From the NCBI GenBank assembly GCA_947585615.1, contig CANPXD010000011.1, positions 1 through 37,062 of the forward strand: 37,062 nt of DNA, read 5' to 3'. The position numbers and the translations under genes were made by a program. The stretch comes from an uncultured Clostridia bacterium. GTDB lineage: Bacteria > Bacillota > Clostridia > Oscillospirales > Acutalibacteraceae. Shown here in pieces: positions 31,810-37,062 of this stretch (positions are counted from its first letter, which is position 1; each line of letters starts with the position of its first letter). Under the pieces are notes generated by a model. The model was given only the letters and a program-made list of their open reading frames with translations, did no database searches and had not been told where the DNA came from.

Positions 31810-32709
31810 TCAGTACCTCACATATTTTTTAAGTCCTTTGTCATAGCGGAAATAATAAACCTCATCATAATTATCCGCAATGCAGAAGGTTTCTTCTTCC
31901 TCAATACCCAAAGCCTTAAAAGCTTCTTTAATCAGTCCGTATTTTTGTACACAACGTTGACCCTTTAAAACAATGCCATATGTGCGCAACACATATTGTG
32001 CCGCCGTTGTGTCAAGATTCCCAAGTTCCAACGGCTTAACACAATATTTGCATACTTCAGCAACACCTTTCGCTACATCTCCCTTAATTGCTCCAACAGA
32101 TATTTGATAAGGTCCTCCAGAGTTGCAAGCGCGCTGCCAAAGCAAACGCAGCTTGTCATAACTCAAATAATCTCTGCTTGTAAAATAGCTTTCATTCACT
32201 GCAACAAGGCAATGTAAATGCGGATGAAATGTTCCAACCTTTTCGTTGTATGTAATCTCTAGGCAGCGCAAACAGCCCCTAAAAGCCTTTTTTATTTCTT
32301 TGTACTTGTAGAACCTTCCGAAGCTTTTAAAAAGTTCTGAAACGCATTTGTTTAAAGCTGTGCCACCTTTGCAATTCGGAACGGTCAAAACAAGATGGAT
32401 ATATCGAACTTTATATTTTTCAAGGTATGCGCACACCTGCAAAGTGTTTGCATACATTTTTAAACTCTTTCTTTTTTGGCACATAGGACAAAGTCGTTGC
32501 CTGCAAAAATTTGCAGAAACAAGATTATACTTACCGTCTGCGCCTTTTGAAAACCCGAGAAAATCCCCGCAATTGGAAAGTTTTTCAGATACCTCATTAA
32601 GCAAAAAATCATCCCTGAGTAAATCGGCAATCCTGCTTGTCGTATCTTTATACTTTTCAAATTCCGAAGTCAAATCATCAGCTTGTATTTTGGTAAAATC
32701 ACTATACAC
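31810..32709 (-). CDS. rep: Rolling-circle replication initiator protein (Rep_1/HUH type)
   Basis: Nicks the plus origin and starts rolling-circle replication. The 299-aa protein shows a zinc-type cluster C69...C74-x2-C77 (NFCRQRLCPMCQKRKSLK), the HUH metal motif at 162-166 (FHPHLHCLVAV) and the nicking tyrosine motif EVCKYCVKP (Y222). This order matches the pC194/pUB110 Rep family. The start is a GTG at 32709 with no clear ribosome site. An ATG-started small frame at 32736 with AAAGGG in front overlaps it in another frame and may couple translation. It is first of four tightly spaced minus-strand genes. A Rep gene on a chromosome with a recombinase implies an integrated replicon. Confidence 0.85.
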   Translation of the reverse strand: MYSDFTKIQADDLTSEFEKYKDTTSRIADLLRDDFLLNEVSEKLSNCGDFLGFSKGADGKYNLVSANFCRQRLCPMCQKRKSLKMYANTLQVCAYLEKYKVRYIHLVLTVPNCKGGTALNKCVSELFKSFGRFYKYKEIKKAFRGCLRCLEITYNEKVGTFHPHLHCLVAVNESYFTSRDYLSYDKLRLLWQRACNSGGPYQISVGAIKGDVAKGVAEVCKYCVKPLELGNLDTTAAQYVLRTYGIVLKGQRCVQKYGLIKEAFKALGIEEEETFCIADNYDEVYYFRYDKGLKKYVRY

Positions 32710-32779
32710 TGAAAAATGCCTAAACAGCGCATCATTACTGGCTTTGAAGCCATTTTGCCACCCTTTGAGATATTTCTAA

Positions 32780-32809
32780 ATTATCAAGATAAGTAACAGA
32801 AAGCAGCAA
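32780..32809 (-). promoter_or_regulatory. Possible promoter of the rep cassette
   Basis: On the minus strand TTGCTG (32809-32804), 18-bp spacer, GATAAT (32785-32780). Moderate match, about 70 nt before the rep start. Confidence 0.4.
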
Positions 32810-32820
32810 CGCAATAAGAG

Positions 32821-33560
32821 GCGGTCGCTTCGCTCCCTCGCTGGCATATCGTCAAATCGGTTTCTCGCCTTGCTCGGTCAATGCGTCTACGCCCTCCGCT
32901 GCTTCGCTCCCCAAGCCCTCGTTGTATCCGCCTTGGGCTTGGTGCGGCTTGCCCGCGCTCGGCTCAGTGCGCCAACGCCCGGGCTTCGCCGAAGCCTCGG
33001 GCTTGCGCCGCCGCCGCTTCGTTGTCTCCGCTCCGCTGCGCGCTTCCTCGCGGGCGGCGTTCGCGGCGCTCGAGCAAAATCTAAATTGGCCCGCTGTGCT
33101 AGCCCCTCCGTCTAAGCGCAAGGGTAACCCTTCGGCTCGTTCCTCGCCCTTGCGCACGCTCCGGGGCAACGCCACGCTTCTGATTTCTCGCTCCAACACG
33201 TCAATATCTCGCGCCGCATCCTCTGCGGCAGTTTCCCGTCCCGGCGCCTTGGCGGCCGGGGCGCGTTCGCCCCCGGGCTCCGCTGCCCTCCAGCCTTGCA
33301 TTTGCTAGCTACGCTAAATCGCTGCGCAACGCAAATGCGGCGGCGCGTTCTCGCTGCGCTCAATCCGGTCGTGCCCCCGGCCGCAAGGGGCGCGGCCATT
33401 CTGGCCGCAGGTAGCGCCCCGCTGGGGCGCAAAAGCGCTGCGCTAGCAAAGGAAGCAAATAACCCCGAAAAGGGCAAAAGCCCTTTCGGGCGCTCCCATT
33501 GTAGCTGCGCATACAATCAGCTTTTTGCAAGGGCTTCGCAAGTTTCGCCCAATCATATGC
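32821..33560. other. GC-rich, hairpin-dense non-coding region upstream of rep
   Basis: Composition changes abruptly from AT-rich flanks to a strongly GC-rich tract. It contains at least nine perfect or near-perfect inverted repeats, for example CCAAGCCC/GGGCTTGG (32911/32935), GGCTTC-gcc-GAAGCC extended by GCCCG/CGGGC (32977-33002), GCGCAAGGG/CCCTTGCGC (33116/33147), GCATTTGC/GCAAATGC (33298/33331), GCGCCCC-gct-GGGGCGC (33414-33430) and CCCGAAAAGGGC/GCCCTTTCGGG (33464-33490). Open frames exist on both strands but none has a ribosome site or protein-like composition. Candidates are the rolling-circle origins (dso/sso) or a large structured RNA. Confidence 0.6.
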
Positions 33561-33598
33561 TCGCAGGCTCGCCAAAAGTGGCTCAACCCTTGCAAAAA
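33522..33598. repeat. 12-bp perfect inverted repeat at the right side of the element
   Basis: TTTTTGCAAGGG (33522-33533) and CCCTTGCAAAAA (33587-33598) with 53 nt between. The right arm abuts the minus-strand attenuator-like terminator. Confidence 0.65.
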
Positions 33599-33601
33599 AA
33601 A

Positions 33602-33625
33602 TAATCGGCAACACCCTTGCCGATT
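33602..33625 (-). terminator. Promoter-proximal intrinsic terminator (attenuator-like)
   Basis: On the minus strand AATCGGCAAgggtgTTGCCGATT (33625-33603) is followed by ATTTTTTTT. It lies about 20-45 nt after the predicted start of transcription from the promoter at 33680-33652. Confidence 0.8.
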
Positions 33626-33629
33626 AAAC

Positions 33630-33666
33630 AAAACTTCGTATATTTTGTATAATTGTATCAAGTTTT
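33630..33666. repeat. Recombination-site-like imperfect inverted repeat with the right copy of the 15-bp direct repeat
   Basis: Two 13-bp arms (33630-33642 and 33654-33666; AAAACTT...AAGTTTT, 10 of 13 pairing) flank an 11-bp centre. The 15-bp repeat TATTTTGTATAATTG (33641-33655) covers this centre. Arm-centre-arm is the layout of tyrosine recombinase core sites. Confidence 0.45.
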
Positions 33667-33680
33667 TCAATAGCTGTCAA
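33652..33680 (-). promoter_or_regulatory. Strong promoter firing into the element
   Basis: On the minus strand TTGACA (33680-33675), 17-bp spacer, TACAAT (33657-33652). The -10 box spans the end of the right 15-bp repeat, while the -35 lies outside it. Confidence 0.7.
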
Positions 33681-33744
33681 TACCCTTTTATCGACTACAT
33701 AAATAAATTTTATCACTTTTTATTTCTTTGTTACTAAACAAAAA

Positions 33745-33780
33745 ACACTGTTCATACGATCTAAAGAACAGTGTTTTTTT
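33745..33780. terminator. Bidirectional terminator of radA
   Basis: A perfect 9-bp stem ACACTGTTC/GAACAGTGT (33745-33753 with 33766-33774) has T runs on both strands. It lies 17 nt after the radA stop codon on the minus strand. Confidence 0.85.
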
Positions 33781-33790
33781 GTCTTAAATT

Positions 33791-35164
33791 TTAATTTTCT
33801 GTCAGCGAATGAAATGCGTCTCTGATTGTTCTTACGGGCACAATATCAACATTGATTTTCAGTTCCCTCGACAGTCCTTTATAATTGTGAAAAGGAATGA
33901 TACACCTTTCAAAACCGAGTCTATGTGCTTCGGAAACACGCTGTTCGCAATGATTTACCGCTCTTATTTCCCCTGCCAGTCCAATTTCACCGAAAGCGAT
34001 AACCTTGTCATTGACAATGGCATCCTTTAACGAGGAAACAAGGGCCATTGCTACTGATAAATCAGCTGAAGGATCATCAAGCTTTAGTCCGCCGACAACA
34101 TTTATGTAAGTGTCCATATTGTTGAAAAAGTACCCTGCCCTTTTTTCAAGAACAGCGATAATCATTGCCATTCTGTTATAATCAAATCCAGTACTCATTC
34201 TTCTCGGAGTACCGTAACCTGTTGCTGAAACAAGACCCTGAACTTCTGCAAGAATCGGGCGTGAACCTTCCATTACACAGGCAACGCAAGTTCCGCTTGT
34301 GTTTTTTGGTCTGCCTGAAAGCATAAGAAGTGATGGATTTTCCACTTCCCTTAGACCGTTTTGCAGCATTTCAAAAACGCCGATTTCATTTGTTGAGCCA
34401 AAACGGTTTTTTACTCCGCGGAGTATTCTGTATGAATAGTTGCGTTCGCCCTCGAAGTACAGAACCGTGTCCACAATATGCTCAAGCACCTTAGGACCTG
34501 CAATAGCACCGTCTTTATTGACGTGACCGACTACAAAAATCGGTATTCCGAAAGATTTTGCCGTCTGCATAAAAATGTTAGTGCACTCTCTCACCTGCGT
34601 AACCGAGCCTGCGGACGAGCTGCATTCATCGTAGATCATTGTTTGTATTGAGTCGATAATTACAATGTCGGGTTTTTCGCTTTTTATCGTTTCAACAATG
34701 CAGCCGACATCAGTCTGAGCAAGAATCGAAAGATTGTCCGTATGTACACAAAGTCTGTTTGCACGAAGCTTGATCTGAGTCACGGATTCCTCACCGCTTA
34801 CATAGAGAACACTTCTTTCCTTGCCGAGATATTCGCATATTTGAAGGAGTATAGTTGACTTTCCTATTCCCGGATCACCGCTTATAAGAACAAGGCTTCC
34901 GATAACGATTCCCCCGCCGAGTACCCTGTCAAATTCCTTGATTCCCGTTGAAATCCTTTGTTCAACGTCCCCGGTTATATCTCTGAGTTTTATTGATTTT
35001 TGAGGAGAATTAACCGCAGACGCGTTTTTTTGCTTAGCAGAAGAAACAGTGGGAAATTCCTCGTTCATTGTGTTCCATTCTCCGCAGCCGGGGCATTTTC
35101 CGTACCACTTTGCACTTTCAAAACCACATTGACTGCAAACATAAACAGATTTTAATTTAGCCAT
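33791..35164 (-). CDS. radA: DNA repair protein RadA/Sms
   Basis: RecA-related DNA-dependent ATPase/helicase helping branch migration in recombination. The 457-aa length is standard. N-terminal zinc finger C10-x2-C13...C24-x2-C27 (YVCSQCGFESAKWYGKCPGCGEWN). Walker A is GDPGIGKST at 96-104. The RadA-specific KNRFG motif is at 252-256. The Lon-like C-terminal domain follows (GGLKLDDPSADLSVAMALVSS, EIGLAGEIRAV). Its start overlaps the cwlD 3' end by 8 bp, so the two are cotranscribed. Confidence 0.97.
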   Translation of the reverse strand: MAKLKSVYVCSQCGFESAKWYGKCPGCGEWNTMNEEFPTVSSAKQKNASAVNSPQKSIKLRDITGDVEQRISTGIKEFDRVLGGGIVIGSLVLISGDPGIGKSTILLQICEYLGKERSVLYVSGEESVTQIKLRANRLCVHTDNLSILAQTDVGCIVETIKSEKPDIVIIDSIQTMIYDECSSSAGSVTQVRECTNIFMQTAKSFGIPIFVVGHVNKDGAIAGPKVLEHIVDTVLYFEGERNYSYRILRGVKNRFGSTNEIGVFEMLQNGLREVENPSLLMLSGRPKNTSGTCVACVMEGSRPILAEVQGLVSATGYGTPRRMSTGFDYNRMAMIIAVLEKRAGYFFNNMDTYINVVGGLKLDDPSADLSVAMALVSSLKDAIVNDKVIAFGEIGLAGEIRAVNHCEQRVSEAHRLGFERCIIPFHNYKGLSRELKINVDIVPVRTIRDAFHSLTEN

Positions 35165-35861
35165 TATTTATATCCTCTGTTAAATATTTATTGATCCCCA
35201 TTAAAATTACATAGGAGAGCTGCTTCTGGTATTCATCTGATTTTAGTTTGGCATTTTCTTCGACATTGCTCATAAAGCCGCATTCAACCATTACAGAAGG
35301 AACTTTTGCTTTATAAAGTATGTAATAGCTGTTGTCGGACTCTTTGCTGAGTCTTTTATTATCCGGCTGAAGAAACTGCTTGGATATATCAAGAATCCCG
35401 TCAGCGAGGCTCTCACTGGATTTTTCATTAGCGGTGTACCATACCTGCAATCCCCATTCCGATGTATCCACAAAGTGATTCTGATGAATTGAGACAAGCA
35501 TAGAATTGTCAATACTATTAACATAATCAAGACGGTTATATAAATCCGAACGGTTTGTGTTGCTTCCCGGAGGGTAACATTCTGTGTCATCGTTTCTGAT
35601 TGTATAGCAGTCAATACCGCTGAACATAAGAAAATCATAAAGATTAAGAACAATTTTGAGATTTATATCTTTTTCAAGTGTGCCGTCTGCGGCAACAGTG
35701 CCGGAATCTTTACCCCCGTGACCTGCATCAAGAACTACAGCACGGCTGTTTTTGAGCGCTTTTGAATTAACAGGCAGGTTTTTTTCACAGAAAGCGTTGA
35801 TTCCGAGGCAGGAAACAAAAGTAAGTGCAAACACCATAAATACGACCAGAGCTTTTTTCAT
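35157..35861 (-). CDS. cwlD: N-acetylmuramoyl-L-alanine amidase, CwlD-like
   Basis: Zinc amidase of the Amidase_3 family. CwlD strips peptide side chains in spore cortex peptidoglycan so that muramic lactam can form. The 234-aa protein has an N-terminal signal or anchor (about residues 4-24) and zinc/catalytic residues H48 (LDAGHGGKDSG), E63, H126 (SIHQNHF) and E193 (VECGFMSN). Length and single-domain build match CwlD rather than larger vegetative amidases. It is first in the cwlD-radA unit. A cell-division amidase is the alternative. Confidence 0.85.
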   Translation of the reverse strand: MKKALVVFMVFALTFVSCLGINAFCEKNLPVNSKALKNSRAVVLDAGHGGKDSGTVAADGTLEKDINLKIVLNLYDFLMFSGIDCYTIRNDDTECYPPGSNTNRSDLYNRLDYVNSIDNSMLVSIHQNHFVDTSEWGLQVWYTANEKSSESLADGILDISKQFLQPDNKRLSKESDNSYYILYKAKVPSVMVECGFMSNVEENAKLKSDEYQKQLSYVILMGINKYLTEDINNG

Positions 35862-35888
35862 AAAATCACCAGTAATATTTATGTATCA

Positions 35889-35917
35889 ATTATATAATAT
35901 ATTGCCTCTTGCCGCAA
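35889..35917 (-). promoter_or_regulatory. Promoter of cwlD-radA
   Basis: On the minus strand TTGCGG (35917-35912), 17-bp spacer, TATAAT (35894-35889). It stands back to back with the next promoter. Confidence 0.65.
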
Positions 35918-35924
35918 TAAAATA

Positions 35925-35953
35925 TTGCAAAAAAATGGGATAAGGATTATAAT
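35925..35953 (+). promoter_or_regulatory. Promoter of the D-2-hydroxyacid dehydrogenase gene
   Basis: TTGCAA (35925-35930), 17-bp spacer, TATAAT (35948-35953), 29 nt before the start codon. Confidence 0.7.
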
Positions 35954-35982
35954 TTATACAATTAATAATTAAAGGTGAAATT

Positions 35983-36945
35983 ATGAAAATTGTTGTTTTA
36001 GACGCATATACAACCAATCCGGGAGATCTCAGCTGGGATTTTCTTAACAGATATGCGGATGAGGTTGCCATCTATGAACGTACTCAGCCGGACGATGTTA
36101 TAACACGTTCAAAAGGCGCACAGATTTTAATTGTAAACAAAACCGTACTCGGCAAGGATGAAATTGCTGCTCTTTCTCCTGAATTAAAGTATATCGGTTT
36201 GCAGTCGACAGGTTATAATGTTATAGATCTTAATGCTGCCAAAGAGTACGGAATAACCGTTTGCAATATCCCCTCTTATTCTACCAATGCAGTCGCTCAG
36301 CAAGTATTTGCCTTTATACTCCATTTTACAAATATGGTATCGCTTCATTCAGAGTCTGTTCATAACGGCGACTGGTGCTCGTGTCCCGATTTTTGTTACT
36401 GGTTATCTCCCCTATCAGAACTTTATGGAAAAACCATCGGTATTATTGGCTTCGGCTCTATCGGAAAACGTGTGGCGGATATTGCCCAAAGCTTCGGTAT
36501 GAATATACTTGTTCACTCACGGAGCAAAAAGGATCTCAGCGATTATAAAAATGCGCGTAATGCGGAACTTTCCGAACTGTTACAGAATTCTGATTTTGTA
36601 ACCTGCCACTGCCCGCTCACAGATGAAACGGAGGGCCTTATTAATCACGGCACAATTTCCAAAATGAAAAAAACAGCAATTCTCATCAACACATCGCGCG
36701 GCCCAGTTGTAGATGAGCAGGCGCTTGCTGATGCACTGAATGACGGAAAAATTGCAGGTGCGGCGCTCGATGTTCTCAGAATTGAGCCGGCAAGCAGAGA
36801 GAATCCCCTATTAAGTGCGAAAAACTGCATGATCACTCCCCATATAGCATGGGCCGCAAAGGAAACAAGAGCAAGACTGCTTTTGATTCTTGAAGAAAAT
36901 ATCAGATGCTACCTGAACGGAACACCTCAAAATACCGTAGGGTAA
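35983..36945 (+). CDS. D-2-hydroxyacid dehydrogenase (NAD-dependent)
   Basis: Reduces a 2-keto acid to a D-2-hydroxyacid (hydroxypyruvate, glyoxylate, phenylpyruvate or similar). The 320-aa protein has the nucleotide motif GFGSIG at 156-161, and the catalytic triad R239 (NTSRGPVVDE), E268 (VLRIEPAS) and H287 (TPHIAWA). The LINTSRGPVVDEQALADALNDGKIAGAALDV block is the family signature. AAAGGTG precedes the start. It has its own promoter, divergent from cwlD. No neighbour reveals the substrate; hydroxypyruvate reductase-like is a guess. It is not SerA, since the ACT domain is absent. Confidence 0.92.
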   Translation: MKIVVLDAYTTNPGDLSWDFLNRYADEVAIYERTQPDDVITRSKGAQILIVNKTVLGKDEIAALSPELKYIGLQSTGYNVIDLNAAKEYGITVCNIPSYSTNAVAQQVFAFILHFTNMVSLHSESVHNGDWCSCPDFCYWLSPLSELYGKTIGIIGFGSIGKRVADIAQSFGMNILVHSRSKKDLSDYKNARNAELSELLQNSDFVTCHCPLTDETEGLINHGTISKMKKTAILINTSRGPVVDEQALADALNDGKIAGAALDVLRIEPASRENPLLSAKNCMITPHIAWAAKETRARLLLILEENIRCYLNGTPQNTVG

Positions 36946-36952
36946 AATATTA

Positions 36953-36981
36953 TTGACAATTTCATTCTTTTAATGTATTAT
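36953..36981 (+). promoter_or_regulatory. Promoter of the tRNA-Leu gene
   Basis: TTGACA (36953-36958), 17-bp spacer, TATTAT (36976-36981), 11 nt before the tRNA. Confidence 0.75.
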
Positions 36982-36992
36982 ATTTTGTGTTC

Positions 36993-37062
36993 GCTGGTGT
37001 GGCGAAATAGGCAGACGCAAGGGACTTAAAATCCCTCGGTAGCAATACCGTACCGGTTCAAG
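36993..37062 (+). tRNA. tRNA-Leu (anticodon TAA), cut by the window end
   Basis: Acceptor 5' strand GCTGGTG, then TG and a D-arm GCGAAATAGGCAGACGC. The anticodon stem is AGGGA/TCCCT with loop CTTAAAA, giving anticodon TAA. A long variable arm (CGGTAGCAATACCG) shows a class II tRNA. The sequence stops in the T loop at GGTTCAAG. Confidence 0.95.

Noticed and set aside
32852-33604. Several 80-150-codon open frames on both strands in the GC-rich region
   Set aside because: They overlap each other in many frames, lack ribosome sites, and encode Arg/Ala/Pro/Gly-rich low-complexity peptides typical of GC-rich DNA with few stop codons.
33630-33666. A chromosomal dif site for XerD
   Set aside because: The left arm resembles the Firmicutes dif arm, but the right arm does not fit the 11-6-11 layout without gaps.
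28921-33790. CRISPR array, transposon inverted repeats or DGR in the accessory region
   Set aside because: No regularly spaced repeats, transposase, Cas or reverse transcriptase sequences are present; the repeats seen are single hairpins.

Overview
The window is a low-to-moderate GC Firmicutes chromosome segment, most likely class Clostridia (Ruminococcaceae/Oscillospiraceae-like). The evidence is strong AAGGAGG ribosome sites, consensus sigma-A promoters, a cysteine T-box leader, sporulation-type genes (SpoIIM, CwlD, an M50 protease of SpoIVFB type), the paired TIGR03960/TIGR03936 genes and a divergent clostridial topoisomerase IV pair. The species cannot be named from the sequence alone.

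Layout. 1-5493: the 3' end of ftsH with its terminator, then a parE/parC-like topoisomerase operon behind a TTGACA-16-TATAAT promoter. 5494-9881: secG, a DEDDh exonuclease with a zinc ribbon, a class A penicillin-binding protein and ruvX. 9909-13455: an M50 metalloprotease, the TIGR03960 B12/radical SAM protein with its TIGR03936 partner, and rplS behind a structured leader. 13608-17585: rpmB (minus), then recA-recX-rimO-pgsA, packed with overlaps or 1-nt gaps. 17586-21124: Cys T-box, cysE, cysS and a ferredoxin-fused aldo/keto reductase. 21190-23958 (minus): asd-dapA-dapB, the first steps of lysine/diaminopimelate synthesis. 24087-27920: queA-tgt (queuosine), yajC, a TIGR04086-like membrane protein and spoIIM, which converges on xerD. 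28920-33700 is an accessory region. 33791-36945: radA and cwlD (minus), a divergent D-2-hydroxyacid dehydrogenase, then a tRNA-Leu(UAA) cut by the window end.

The accessory region is the most interesting part. It holds an AT-rich acyltransferase gene that looks foreign. It also holds a compact element of about 3.3 kb with four tightly packed minus-strand genes: a rolling-circle (HUH) Rep, a 65-aa protein, a sigma-region-4-like HTH protein and a minimal 190-aa tyrosine recombinase. Upstream of rep is about 0.75 kb of GC-rich, hairpin-dense DNA with no credible gene. A candidate 15-bp direct repeat (30337-30351 and 33641-33655) brackets the element. Near the right repeat a consensus minus-strand promoter fires into the element and meets an intrinsic terminator about 20-45 nt later. 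Near the left end a consensus promoter and a strong terminator frame a free-standing structured RNA of about 120 nt. I read this as an integrated rolling-circle plasmid or mobilizable-type element whose non-coding parts are not explained by any family I can name.

Other regulatory structure: mutually exclusive stems in the rplS leader, inverted repeats at the rpmB and xerD 5' regions, a ribosome site inside a hairpin before the TIGR04086-like gene, and an alanine at the classical quinolone-resistance serine of the ParC-like subunit.
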